Source: CAYGZA01 sp964354135
GTDB lineage: Bacteria; Planctomycetota; Planctomycetia; Pirellulales; Thermoguttaceae
Assembly (NCBI GenBank): GCA_964354135.1
Contig: CAYGZA010000113.1
Location: 1-17,224, forward strand
Direction: 5' to 3'
DNA length: 17,224 bases
The notes beneath the pieces are model-generated. The model was not told the DNA's origin. It saw only the letters and a program-made list of their open reading frames with translations, and did no database searches. Position 1 is the first letter of the stretch; the number at the start of each line of letters is the position of its first letter. Made by a program: the position numbers and the translations under genes. Positions 5,926 to 14,068 of the stretch are shown here, one piece after another.

Positions 5926-6513
5926 TCAAGACGGGTTTTTGGGCCGCGCGCCAAGGAGCTGCTCCAATTGTGCCACCGTGCGCTGGAGTTCCTCGACCAG
6001 CGGATCGGCCCCGGCCCGTTTCAGAACCTCGACCACGCTGCGGTGGTACCAGAGAGTGCCGTCGCGCCCTCCCTTGAATTGCCCCCAAAGCGATTCTCCC
6101 CGCGCGTAATAGCCGGACACGAGCGAGCGGACGTTGTCCAGCTTGTCGCAGGCTGAGACCAGGCGAATCGAGGGCGAGGCTTCCCGCAAACGGGCCAGAT
6201 ACCCCTCTTTGCGCTCGCGCCACGGCGGCTTGGGCCACTCGGCCGTGTCGGAGCAGCCCGCGACGATCTCCGCCACCCGCGGGCCGAAGCGGCCGCGGAT
6301 CTCTTCCAGAGTTCGCGTCCCGCCTTGGTCTTCCACCGCGTCGTGCAGTAGCGCAGCGATCGCCTCGTCTTCGTCGGCGCCGTATTCCAAAGCGATCCCG
6401 GCGACTCGAAGCAGGTGTGAAAGATAGGGTGCGCCGGAGAGCTTGCGCTTCTGCGTGCGGTGCAGCCTGGCGGCGTAGACCAACGCGTCGCAGAAGCGAT
6501 CGGAAAGCTCCAT
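5926..6513 (-). CDS. HD-domain phosphohydrolase (SpoT/Mesh1-like)
   Basis: The 195-aa protein starts at MELSDRF, preceded by GAGGG; an upstream in-frame start would add Arg-rich residues overlapping the 5' neighbour. It has the HD metal site: His33 (YLSHLLRVA), His57-Asp58 (AALLHDAVED) and Asp123 (ACDKLDNVRSL). The order YLSH, LLHDAVED, FGPRVAEIVAGCSDT, RKEGYLARLR, DKLDN resembles the ppGpp-hydrolase domain of RelA/SpoT and stand-alone Mesh1 proteins. The synthetase domain is absent. Candidate activity is ppGpp or other nucleotide pyrophosphohydrolysis, inferred from motif order. It is followed by a strong terminator. Confidence 0.8.
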   Translation of the reverse strand: MELSDRFCDALVYAARLHRTQKRKLSGAPYLSHLLRVAGIALEYGADEDEAIAALLHDAVEDQGGTRTLEEIRGRFGPRVAEIVAGCSDTAEWPKPPWRERKEGYLARLREASPSIRLVSACDKLDNVRSLVSGYYARGESLWGQFKGGRDGTLWYHRSVVEVLKRAGADPLVEELQRTVAQLEQLLGARPKNPS

Positions 6514-6598
6514 CGGGTCCCTCGTCACCGTGTGCCGGAAGTTCGCGGAAGCCGTGCCTCGATGGATCGGGGGCGTTGCGGCGTTTGCGGCCAGACGC

Positions 6599-7576
6599 CT
6601 ACCGCCCGCCCGCCACGTGGCCCGCCTCTCCTCCTTCAAACGCGCTGAACTCGGCCCAAACCGGCAGGTGGTCGGAGACGTCGACCGCTTCGAGCAGCGT
6701 GAGGTTGAGTTCCCGCATCAGGTCCAGCACGCCCGAGCGATAGGTGAACTCAACCGTCGCGCGGCGATCGAAAAGGATGTTGTCGACCTGTCGGCTCCCC
6801 CGCGTCGTGGTCGGAGTGCCGGAGACAGCGCAAGTGAGATTCGGCAATTGCCGGAGCGGGCCGAGCTGCGCGTCGTCGACGCCCAGGGTGCCGAGCAGGA
6901 TAATGTCGTCCTCGTTCCGCCCGTCGTCGCGGACCGCGCGGAACACCTTGGCCAACAATTCCAGCTCCACGTCAACCCGGTCGGAGGGCGTCTGCACGCT
7001 AATCAGCGTGAAGGTGAATGCCTCGCCTTCCGCGGGCCCCCGGGCCCGAAACGACGCCACCAGGGGCGGATAGCGGAACCGCCCCGAGCGGTTCTCCACG
7101 GAGGTCACGGTGCTCCGGTCGATCTGGACGGTGTCGCCGTCGAACAGATACGCCGCGTATTGCTGCACGACCTCGCGGCCCACGTGCGGCGGGACGGCGA
7201 AATCGTAGTGCCGCCCCTGGGCGTTCACCTGCTCCACCAGGCGGACCAAGAGCGATTGGTCCCGGGCCTGGACGTCCTGAAGGGCCACCACGTCGAACCG
7301 CCGGACGATCTGCACCAGGGAGCCGAGCACCTGCTGCTTGCTCAGCTTGGCGTTATCGAGCGGGGCGAAATTGGCCGCGGCGATGCGGACGGTTTTCTGC
7401 GACGACGAGGGGAGCGCCGACGCCCCCGCCGCTCGCGCCGGTCCTGCCCCGGCCGAGCCGCCCTTGCGCGGCTCCAGGGAAATCTTCTCCCAGCCCTGAA
7501 TCCGGTAGTTCGAGAAGAAATACCAGGCGCCGACGCCCAATCCGATCAACACCAGCAAACGGAACGGCTTGAACAT
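6599..7576 (-). CDS. Membrane-anchored EEP-fold protein with degraded active site
   Basis: The 325-aa protein starts at MFKPFR behind GGAGGGGG; a longer reading frame runs through an inverted repeat and is rejected. Residues 5-22 form a membrane anchor, 35-60 an Ala/Ser linker, and 62-312 an endonuclease/exonuclease/phosphatase fold: AAANF (Asn69), VALQDVQ (95-103), DNILF (265-269) and SDHLPVWAEF (301-310). Several catalytic positions differ from the usual family: Glu in ALQE is Asp101, the VH(T) His is Gln195, and the GD(F/L)N motif is GTLG (229-232). Metal-dependent hydrolysis is therefore doubtful, and a binding or structural role is possible. Confidence 0.8.
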   Translation of the reverse strand: MFKPFRLLVLIGLGVGAWYFFSNYRIQGWEKISLEPRKGGSAGAGPARAAGASALPSSSQKTVRIAAANFAPLDNAKLSKQQVLGSLVQIVRRFDVVALQDVQARDQSLLVRLVEQVNAQGRHYDFAVPPHVGREVVQQYAAYLFDGDTVQIDRSTVTSVENRSGRFRYPPLVASFRARGPAEGEAFTFTLISVQTPSDRVDVELELLAKVFRAVRDDGRNEDDIILLGTLGVDDAQLGPLRQLPNLTCAVSGTPTTTRGSRQVDNILFDRRATVEFTYRSGVLDLMRELNLTLLEAVDVSDHLPVWAEFSAFEGGEAGHVAGGR

Positions 7577-7631
7577 GACCCCCTCCGTGCTACGAGCGGC
7601 CCGAGCCCGCGCGCCGCGCAGGCTCCTCACC

Positions 7632-7687
7632 GCAGACTTGAAGACTTCCGAAGTCTCAAAGAATTCGGAAGTCTGCGAAGTCCTCAA
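7632..7687. repeat. Palindromic repeat in the moaB-EEP interval
   Basis: The stretch is built from variants of GACTTCCGAAGTC. TTCGGAAGTCTGC (7664-7676) is complementary to an interrupted copy in 7632-7652. It does not follow the seven-base rule of the other elements. A related GACTTCCGAAG motif appears in the 5' leader of the HEAT-repeat gene. Confidence 0.6.
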
Positions 7688-7779
7688 GAAAGTCCTGGCT
7701 GCAAGGTAACCCAAGCCCGAGAATCACTCCAGGGCAATTCCGCGGTGTCGTCTCCCCATTAAGAGGGGATTCTGCTGGT

Positions 7780-8289
7780 TTACCTTCGGGCTTCCCGGAT
7801 CAGATGCCCCAATTCGGGAAGGATCAGCTTCTCCATGGCAAGCCGGACTCCCCCCCGAGAGCCGGGCATGGTCAACAGGACCTTCCGCCCCAGCAGGCCC
7901 CCGGTCGCCCGGCTGAGCATGGCGGCTGCCCCGATCTCCTGGTAGCTGAGCATCCGGAACAACTCCCCGTATCCCGGAAGCGGCTTAGTGAGCAAGCCGC
8001 TGACGGTCTCGAAGGTGTTGTCCCGGCTTCCCAGGCCGGTCCCGCCGGTCATGAGAATGGCGTCGACCGTCGGATCGTCGCGGAGCGCTTCGAGGAGGGC
8101 CCGCATGGGCTCCGGGTCGTCGCGAACAATGAGCCGTTGGACGACCTGGTGTCCGGCCGCAGCCAGGAGGTCAACGATCGTCTGGCCGCCCGAGTCGGTC
8201 TGGAGGGTCCGGGTGTCGCTGACGGTGATCACCGCGCAGCAGACCGTTCGGGGAGCTTCAGCGCGATGTTGGTCGGATACCTGGCTCAT
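7780..8289 (-). CDS. moaB: MoaB/MogA-family molybdenum cofactor protein
   Basis: The 169-aa protein starts at MSQVSDQ; longer in-frame starts would run through the divergent promoter region. It matches the MoaB/MogA molybdopterin-binding fold: AVITVSD (19-25), TGGTGLGSRDNTFETV (81-96), GYGELFRMLSYQEIG (106-120) with the MoaB-type FRMLS, SRATGG (126-131) and MPGSRGGVRLAMEKLILPEL (141-160). Such proteins adenylylate or bind molybdopterin during Moco synthesis in the cytoplasm. Length and FRMLS favour MoaB over MogA. No other moa/moe gene is in view. It is divergent from the HEAT-repeat gene. Confidence 0.9.
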   Translation of the reverse strand: MSQVSDQHRAEAPRTVCCAVITVSDTRTLQTDSGGQTIVDLLAAAGHQVVQRLIVRDDPEPMRALLEALRDDPTVDAILMTGGTGLGSRDNTFETVSGLLTKPLPGYGELFRMLSYQEIGAAAMLSRATGGLLGRKVLLTMPGSRGGVRLAMEKLILPELGHLIREARR

Positions 8290-8352
8290 CGGGGTCGTCT
8301 CCGGCGGGTCGCCAAGGCCCCTGCCGGACTCGCCTCCCCGGGGGGATTTCGG

Positions 8353-8382
8353 TTGCCGATCCGGCGGCATCGTCCGTATACT
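8353..8382 (+). promoter_or_regulatory. Candidate sigma-70-type promoter for the HEAT-repeat gene
   Basis: TTGCCG (8353-8358), an 18-base spacer and TATACT (8377-8382) point toward the gene at 8502, giving a leader of roughly 110 bases. The assignment rests on consensus match only. Confidence 0.45.
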
Positions 8383-8406
8383 AGAGTAAAGTGTCGGCCC
8401 CCACAA
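8378..8406 (-). promoter_or_regulatory. Candidate overlapping divergent promoter for moaB
   Basis: On the minus strand, TTGTGG (8401-8406), a 17-base spacer and TAGTAT (8378-8383) point toward moaB. Its -10 box overlaps the opposite promoter's -10, so the two would compete for polymerase if both are real. Confidence 0.35.
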
Positions 8407-8501
8407 CCGGAACTCTCTCGGTGGAAACGGACTTCCGAAGGCCCAAGGACCTCGGGAGTCTGCGGGCCGCCCGCATTCTTGGGACACTCTTGGCACAGGG
8501 G

Positions 8502-9719
8502 ATGGCCGTGAAGCGAGCCTGGTCGGTTTGCGCGGCAATCGTCGCCGTCATTGGGGCCTGGTCAAGCCCGGTGAAAGGCGAGACGTTCCTCCTTTCGCAA
8601 GGCGGCCGGATCGTCGGCGAGCTGCAAAACCCCGACCAGTTGCCGCGCGAGAACTACGTCGTCAAGACCGCCAACGGCAGCCTCGTGACCCTGGCCCGCG
8701 CCCAGGTCAAGCAGGTGGTGCGCCAGCGGCCCGCCGAGATCGAATACGAGAAGATCCGCTCCCGCTACCCCGACACGGTCGAGGGACAATGGGAGTTGGC
8801 CGAGTGGTGCCGCGAGCAGACACTCCTGTCGCAGCGGAAGACGCACCTGGAGCGGGTCATCGCGCTGGACCCTGAGCACGTCCGGGCCCGCCGCGCCCTG
8901 GGCTACAGCTTCGTCGACGGGAAATGGATGACCCAGAAGGAAGTGATGACCAAGCGGGGATACCAGTACTACAAGGGCCGCTGGCGGCTCCCGCAGGAAA
9001 TCGCCATTGTCGAGGAGCGGCGGGAGGTCGACACCGTCGAGAAGCAATGGGTGCAGAAGATCGACCGCTGGCTGGGCTGGCTCCAAAGCGACAGGGCAGA
9101 GATTGCCCGGAAGAGCCTCCTGGAAATCGAGGATCCCCTGGCGGTCAAAGGGCTGGCGGCCCGGCTTCAGGACCACGCCAACCCCGAGGTGCGGGCTCTT
9201 CTGGTTCAAGCCCTGGCGCGGCTGGGCACCATCGATGCCACCCAGGCCCTGGCCGCCTGCTCGCTCGAAGACCCCGTAGAGGAGGTCCGGCTGAGCTGCT
9301 TGGACCATCTGAAGAAAAAGAAGGACCCCGCCGTGGTTGATTTCTACGTCGGCAAGCTCAGCAACAAGAAAAGCAGTAGCGCCGTCATCAACCGCGCGGC
9401 CCTGGGCCTGAAGGAGATGGGGGATCCTTCGGCCGTCAGCTCGCTGATCGACGTCCTGATCACGGTCCACAAGACCAAGCTGCCCGGAAACCAGCCCGGC
9501 CAGATCGGCGCGAGCTTCGGCCAAGGACCCGGGGGGGGAGGCATGGGGCTTTCTGCCGGTGGCGGCCCGAAAGTGATCTACCAGCCGGTCAACAACCGGG
9601 CCGTCCTCGACGCGCTGGTCGCGCTTACGGGCGTCAATTTCGACTTCGACGTCGGCGCCTGGAAGTCCTGGTACGCGGGCCAGAAGAAGCGGGATACGAT
9701 CGACGCCCGCCGCGGGTGA
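8502..9719 (+). CDS. Secreted HEAT-repeat protein
   Basis: The 405-aa protein starts at MAVKRAW because this gives a clean signal peptide (AAIVAVIGAW core, cleavage near PVKGE); the in-frame GTG at 8391 would bury it and lies at the predicted transcription start. Residues 28-75 resemble a small beta module common at the N-terminus of planctomycete secreted proteins. Residues 94-160 contain a TPR-like helix pair (HLERVIALDPEHVRARRALG) and a YQYYKGRWRLP segment. Residues about 190-325 are HEAT-like helical repeats (PEVRALLVQALARLG, PVEEVRLSCLDHL, AVINRAALGLKEMGDPSAVSSL). A Gly-rich linker (334-356) leads to a C-terminal domain ending DFDVGAWKSWYAGQKK. A periplasmic scaffold role is likely; the partner is unknown. 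Confidence 0.8.
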   Translation: MAVKRAWSVCAAIVAVIGAWSSPVKGETFLLSQGGRIVGELQNPDQLPRENYVVKTANGSLVTLARAQVKQVVRQRPAEIEYEKIRSRYPDTVEGQWELAEWCREQTLLSQRKTHLERVIALDPEHVRARRALGYSFVDGKWMTQKEVMTKRGYQYYKGRWRLPQEIAIVEERREVDTVEKQWVQKIDRWLGWLQSDRAEIARKSLLEIEDPLAVKGLAARLQDHANPEVRALLVQALARLGTIDATQALAACSLEDPVEEVRLSCLDHLKKKKDPAVVDFYVGKLSNKKSSSAVINRAALGLKEMGDPSAVSSLIDVLITVHKTKLPGNQPGQIGASFGQGPGGGGMGLSAGGGPKVIYQPVNNRAVLDALVALTGVNFDFDVGAWKSWYAGQKKRDTIDARRG

Positions 9720-9737
9720 GCCCTGGGATTGTGCCCG

Positions 9738-9790
9738 GCTGCTTCCCCCGCAGGCTGTTTCTTCCTCCGCAGGCTACTTCTTCCGCAGCC
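9738..9790. repeat. Imperfect tandem repeat at the end of the membrane-protein gene
   Basis: On the minus strand three related units follow one another: CTGCGGAAGAAGTAGC, CTGCGGAGGAAGAAACAGC and CTGCGGGGGAAGCAGC. The first contains the last codons and TAG stop of the membrane-protein gene; the others fill the short gap to the convergent HEAT-repeat gene. Confidence 0.6.
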
Positions 9791-11114
9791 GGTAGAGCAG
9801 CCGGGCAACCCAGGTCGTCCGGCCTTCGATCACCGCGCTGGAGGCCACGCGATCCTCCAGGTTCGGGCGGAGGATCGTCAGCACCAAGAGCGGCAGGTAC
9901 CAGGCCATGAACAGCCCGCCCTCATAGGCAATGCAAAACTGGCTCCCCAGCATCACCGCAGCCGAGCAGCTCAAGAGGGTGCCGAGGTTTTTCTGCGGAG
10001 GCCACAGCCCGAGGCCCCCGCAAATCACCGCAAACACTGCGAGCACCGGGATCCGCACCGCCCAGCCGTAGTCGCGCCAACTGTAGTCGCGCCAGAAGCC
10101 GGAGCTGCAGTCCTGCGAGAGGAGCGTCCCGCCGAGCATCTGCCGCCACTGGGCGCGAAACGCCTCGAAGTTCTCCGAAAACACGAAGATCAAGAGCACC
10201 AGCAGTAGCGCAAGCGAGAAGGCCGTTCCGATCAGGTAGCGGGTCAGCCCCCGCCGCCAATAGAAGCCCAGCCAAAGGGGAAAGAGAAAGAGCGGGTAGA
10301 AGACCAGCCCGCCGGCCAGCCCCAAGAGGATCCCGGCCGGCAAAGGCCGCCGGTACGCGGCCACCGCCCAAACCAGGAGGGCCGCCGGGATCACGTGGTC
10401 GATGCGCCCGGTCATCTGGCCCGCGTACGGCAGCAACAGGTACAGCGAGGCCGCCGCCACGCCCATCTGGATGCTGTCGAAATGGCGGTAGCCGACGGCC
10501 ACGATCCCGAACACCAAGGCCAGGATCGCGGTGATGGCCACGGTCCGCGCGACGGCGATCTGGGCCCAGGAGGGCGGATACTCCCAATAAACGCGCTCCT
10601 TCTCTCTTGCTTCCGAGATCGTGTTGCAGAACGTGGCCAAGTGATGGAAAGGCGCGTAGCCGGGGCTCCGCGCCAAGGCGGTCTCCTGCGTCGGCAGGAC
10701 GTGCTCCAACCGATCCGGCGGCTTGTTGGCCAGCACGTTGGCCGCGAGAAAGACCAAAAGCGCCGCCCCGGTGAACGTCAGCCCGCTGGCGTTGAGGTTC
10801 GGCTCCAGCATCGGCCGGCGAACCATCACAGGATCCATGAACAGCCGGAGAACGAACAACCCCCCCACGACGAACAGCCATGCGTAGCCGAACTGGGTGA
10901 GCCCCTGGCCCGTCTGCACGTCTCCTTGCTCGATCTTCTCCAGGCCGTAAAACACCGACAGCAGCCCGGGCGAGAACGCGATCAGACCCAGCAGATCCAG
11001 GTTCCGCACGCTCCAGAAGCGGTGGAACTTGAAAAAGATCCCAAGGGTCAAGAGCGCCGACAGATAAGCCCAGGTCGTCGGCTTGAGTTCGTATTGAAAG
11101 AGGATTTCCTGCAT
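9774..11114 (-). CDS. Multi-pass integral membrane protein of unknown function
   Basis: The 446-aa protein starts at MQEILFQYELKPTTW; upstream in-frame codons encode Gly/Pro/Arg-rich residues and are rejected. About 11 membrane segments are visible, including LDLLGLIAFSPGLLSVF, AWLFVVGGLFVLRLFM, TFTGAALLVFLAANVLA, AITAILALVFGIVAVGY, PAALLVWAVAAY, ILLGLAGGLVFYPLFLFPLW and LALLLVLLIFVFSENF. A soluble segment of about 60 residues (NKPPDRLEHV to YPPSWAQ) precedes the fifth span. The layout resembles polytopic glycosyltransferase- or polysaccharide-export-type proteins, but I see no diagnostic motif and assign no function. It converges with the HEAT-repeat gene. Confidence 0.75.
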   Translation of the reverse strand: MQEILFQYELKPTTWAYLSALLTLGIFFKFHRFWSVRNLDLLGLIAFSPGLLSVFYGLEKIEQGDVQTGQGLTQFGYAWLFVVGGLFVLRLFMDPVMVRRPMLEPNLNASGLTFTGAALLVFLAANVLANKPPDRLEHVLPTQETALARSPGYAPFHHLATFCNTISEAREKERVYWEYPPSWAQIAVARTVAITAILALVFGIVAVGYRHFDSIQMGVAAASLYLLLPYAGQMTGRIDHVIPAALLVWAVAAYRRPLPAGILLGLAGGLVFYPLFLFPLWLGFYWRRGLTRYLIGTAFSLALLLVLLIFVFSENFEAFRAQWRQMLGGTLLSQDCSSGFWRDYSWRDYGWAVRIPVLAVFAVICGGLGLWPPQKNLGTLLSCSAAVMLGSQFCIAYEGGLFMAWYLPLLVLTILRPNLEDRVASSAVIEGRTTWVARLLYRLRKK

Positions 11115-11257
11115 CGGCTTTCGCCCCCGCAAGCCAACCGGATGGTGGGGCGGTAAGAGCTGTAGCCCCCAAGATACTCGGGCTGGGCCGCGTTGCAAGC
11201 CCCCACCTCCGGGCCGCACGGGTTTCCCAATGGGGTTTCAAGATCACGGGAGGGCGG

Positions 11258-12493
11258 TCACGCCGGCGCATCGCTGCCCAGCCGGTTCCTCGCCTGCGCA
11301 GCCCACGGACTTTCCGGGGCCAGTTCCAGGAATCCCCGCCAGTGCTTCTCAGCTTCCCCGCCTCGGCCCAACTCATCGAGCACCCGCGCTAAGTGGTAAT
11401 GCGCATCGGCGTAGTCGGGATGGTAAGCCAGCGCCCCTTCCAAGGCTGCCACGGCAAGCTCGCGCCGGCCCGTCTCTGCCAGGACGCACCCGAGGTTCGC
11501 CCGGGCCTCGACATAGTCCTCATCCAACTCGATCGCCATGAAGTAGCGCTCCCGGGCCCCGCCGAGATCACCCTGGCGGTAGAGCAGCTCAGCCAGTTGG
11601 AAGCAGAATTCGGCGGTGGGGCCGCCGGCGGCCATGGCCGCGCGGTACATTTCCGCTGCCTCCTCCAATTGGCCCTGTTCCTCCATTTCCGCAGCCAGTC
11701 GGCCCAACTGCTCCGGCAAGACCGGCGCTGCTTGCCGCTCCTGCCGGGTCGCAGCCAGCGCCATGCGGACCACGGCGGCCGGCGGCTGCTCCTCGATGGG
11801 GGCCTCTGCCCGCTGAGTCGCGACCGACGCATAATCGAACCGCAACTGCCCGCCCGGCTCGATCAGCCCGTCCCCTTGCCGCAGCAGGAGTTCTTTCCCC
11901 TCGATGATTACCGACAACTGGGCCAGCGGCCTGCTCACGCCGGGCACGTACCGGGCCAGGGCCTCGAGCTTCTTCTCGATCGCCGCCGGCTTCATTCCCG
12001 CGGCCAACAACTGGGCCAGCCGCCGGGCCGTGACCACCTCCTGGACGTCGAAGTAGGGCAGCCGCCGCACCTCGCGCACGGGAACGATCAGACCGCGGCG
12101 ATGCCAGCGGCGGATCACCGCTATCGGGACCCCGAGCAGCTCGGCGAGCATCGCCGGCGTGTAGAGCCGGTGGATGTCCTGCTGGAAGTCGACCAGCCCC
12201 AGCCGCTGCCACAACTGCGTCTCCGGGATGACCTCCAAGGAACCCTGCTCGACGGCCTGCCGCGTCGCCTCATCGAAGAGTTCCTCCGGCTCAATTCCCG
12301 CGGCCAGCGGCGACTCCCCCTCTCCAACCACGACCAGGTGTACCGACGGATCCGGCTTGTCGACCACAAGGGCGCCGTGTTGCCGCACGAGCTGCCCCGC
12401 GTCCCTCTTGGACATGCCGGCCAGCTTGCCCACAAACGCCACGCGCCGGCCTTGGAGGGACTGAGAGGCTCGGTCGTCGCAAGGGCTAGTCAT
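11258..12493 (-). CDS. BRCT-MerR-TPR fusion protein
   Basis: The 411-aa protein has three parts. Residues about 13-98 are a BRCT domain (LQGRRVAFVGKLAGMSKRDA, then LVRQHGALVVDKPDPSVHLV), as in DNA ligase and repair proteins. Residues about 108-180 are a MerR-type winged helix (HRLYTPAMLAELLGVPIAVI, RRWHRRGLIVPVREVRRLPYF, then VVTARRLAQLLAAGM). Residues about 262-405 are TPR units (EEAAEMYRAAM, GGARERYFMAIELDEDYVEA, RANLGCVLAETGRRELAVAA, HYHLARVLDELGRGGEAEKH). The MerR effector coiled coil is replaced by the TPR part, so regulation is probably by protein partners rather than a metal or drug. I recall this combination from planctomycetes. There is no evident operon partner; a DNA-damage or checkpoint link is inference from the BRCT domain. 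Confidence 0.85.
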   Translation of the reverse strand: MTSPCDDRASQSLQGRRVAFVGKLAGMSKRDAGQLVRQHGALVVDKPDPSVHLVVVGEGESPLAAGIEPEELFDEATRQAVEQGSLEVIPETQLWQRLGLVDFQQDIHRLYTPAMLAELLGVPIAVIRRWHRRGLIVPVREVRRLPYFDVQEVVTARRLAQLLAAGMKPAAIEKKLEALARYVPGVSRPLAQLSVIIEGKELLLRQGDGLIEPGGQLRFDYASVATQRAEAPIEEQPPAAVVRMALAATRQERQAAPVLPEQLGRLAAEMEEQGQLEEAAEMYRAAMAAGGPTAEFCFQLAELLYRQGDLGGARERYFMAIELDEDYVEARANLGCVLAETGRRELAVAALEGALAYHPDYADAHYHLARVLDELGRGGEAEKHWRGFLELAPESPWAAQARNRLGSDAPA

Positions 12494-12628
12494 TCCGTTC
12501 GTCGCCTGATCGGGCCTGGAAAGCGAGCCTGCCGCAACGGGCCGGCGCTCAGCGAAAAGCCCCGACTGCCGGGAGCATCACGTCCCCGGCGTCTTCGACC
12601 CGTAAACCGAACTGCCGGAGGCCGGCGG

Positions 12629-14068
12629 CTACGTCTTCTTCTTGGCCTCCGCCTTGGGCTGCTCCGGGCCGGTGGGACGCGGCGAGAGGTCCTTCTGCGA
12701 GCCGGCCGCCTTGCCTTCGGCCGGCGCGGCCGCCTTCTCGGCGTCCACCGGTCTGGGCATCGAATCGGACGAAAGGGCCGGCGCTTGATCCGCGGCGTCG
12801 GTCTTCTTGCGGGGCGCCGCGGGCGTCGGTTCATCGGACTTGAACGTGCCCGGGCTGGTGGCCGGCGCAGTCGCTCCCCCCGGCGGATACGCGACCGGCA
12901 GGCCGCAAGCATCCACCGGCACCTGATAGCAGACCACCCGCGGCACGTAGGAGGTGTAGCTCACCGGCACCCGCTTCTCGACCGTGTACGGAACGCGGAC
13001 GGTGTCTTTGACCGGCACCATCCGGCAGACGCGAACCGGGTTCTGTTCCACTTTGTCTTCGTAGACGGTCTTGTAGGTGGTCACCGGAATCTTCTCGACC
13101 ACTTCCTCGGGCACCATGCGGCAGACCTGATACGGGACCTTGTTCTCCACCCGCTCCACCACCGGCCGGCGGACCGTGTAGGGAACCTTGCGGACCACCT
13201 CTTGCGGCACCATGCGGCACACCTGGTACGGCACCCGCTCGCGGATCTGCTCCTGCTGATAGCCGGTCACCTGCACCGGCACCTCCTGGGGCACCATGCG
13301 GGTCACGTAGCTGGTCTGGGCCACGGTTTGCTGCACCGGGTTGGGATGATACACCTTCTCGACTTCCGTCCGGTAGCGCGGCACCCAATACAATCCCGCG
13401 CGCTGGTAAACCGCCGCTCCGGTCGCGGGGTCCATCGCCGTAGTGGCCGGCATCCAGGCCAGCCGGTTGCGGAAGATCGGCGGCTGGCGCATGACGATCT
13501 GATCGCTGAACGATCCCTGGTCCGAGTAATAGGTCTGGTAGGTCGTCACCGGCTCCTGGACCGGCATGTACTGCGTGTGAACGACCGTCTGCTGCACGGG
13601 GCGGAGGACCGTGCGGTATTGCTCGCGCTCTTGGGTCTCCCAGACCTGCTGCCAGGTGGTGGAGCGCTCTTCGCGCTCCGCGGTCTCTTCCGCGTAGCTG
13701 ACGCGGTCGTAGCTCTCATCGCGGTATTGCGTTTCCCAGACCTGCCGCCAGACCGTGCGGCGCTCTTCCCGCTCCGCCGTCTCCGGCACCCGGTGCGCGA
13801 CCTGGTAGCGGCGCTCGTAGACCTGGGTCTCCCAAACCGGCTCGTAGCGGGTCACTTCCCGCTCTTCGTACGCCGTCTCGTATTCGAGACGATAGGCCGT
13901 CACCTGCCGCGGCTCGTAGACGGTCTGATACGCCAGCCGATACGCCTGCACCGGCTGCGCCGCCACGACCTTGGCAACCGGCGACGAGCAACATTCCTGG
14001 GCCTGCGCCCCCGCGGCATACAACAGACCCACCAGCAGCAAGACCGGGACGAAAGCGCGATTGCTCAT
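12629..14068 (-). CDS. Secreted YTV-type planctomycete cell-wall repeat protein
   Basis: The 479-aa protein starts with a signal peptide (VPVLLLVGLLYAAGAQAQ), and the mature chain begins near ECC. The start is preceded by GAGGTGG. Residues 40-180 are Tyr/Glu/Arg-rich repeats (YRLAYQTVYEPRQVTAYRLE, VWRQVWETQYRDE, TWQQVWETQEREQ). Residues about 245-385 are Tyr-Thr-Val/Val-Pro repeats with regularly placed cysteines (VPYQVCRMVPQEVVRKVPYT, again VPYQVCRMVPEEVVEKIP, VRVCRMVPVKDTVRVPYTV, VVCYQVPVDAC). This is the YTV motif described from Rhodopirellula baltica. Family members are linked to the protein-rich planctomycete cell wall, with cysteines thought to cross-link. The last 90 residues are a Lys/Ala/Pro tail. 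The C-terminal repeats share the CRMVP core, suggesting internal duplication. Confidence 0.88.
   Translation of the reverse strand: MSNRAFVPVLLLVGLLYAAGAQAQECCSSPVAKVVAAQPVQAYRLAYQTVYEPRQVTAYRLEYETAYEEREVTRYEPVWETQVYERRYQVAHRVPETAEREERRTVWRQVWETQYRDESYDRVSYAEETAEREERSTTWQQVWETQEREQYRTVLRPVQQTVVHTQYMPVQEPVTTYQTYYSDQGSFSDQIVMRQPPIFRNRLAWMPATTAMDPATGAAVYQRAGLYWVPRYRTEVEKVYHPNPVQQTVAQTSYVTRMVPQEVPVQVTGYQQEQIRERVPYQVCRMVPQEVVRKVPYTVRRPVVERVENKVPYQVCRMVPEEVVEKIPVTTYKTVYEDKVEQNPVRVCRMVPVKDTVRVPYTVEKRVPVSYTSYVPRVVCYQVPVDACGLPVAYPPGGATAPATSPGTFKSDEPTPAAPRKKTDAADQAPALSSDSMPRPVDAEKAAAPAEGKAAGSQKDLSPRPTGPEQPKAEAKKKT

Noticed and set aside
8391..8501. Extended N-terminus of the HEAT-repeat protein from a GTG
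   Set aside because: It would place 37 residues before a clean signal peptide and begins at the predicted transcription start.
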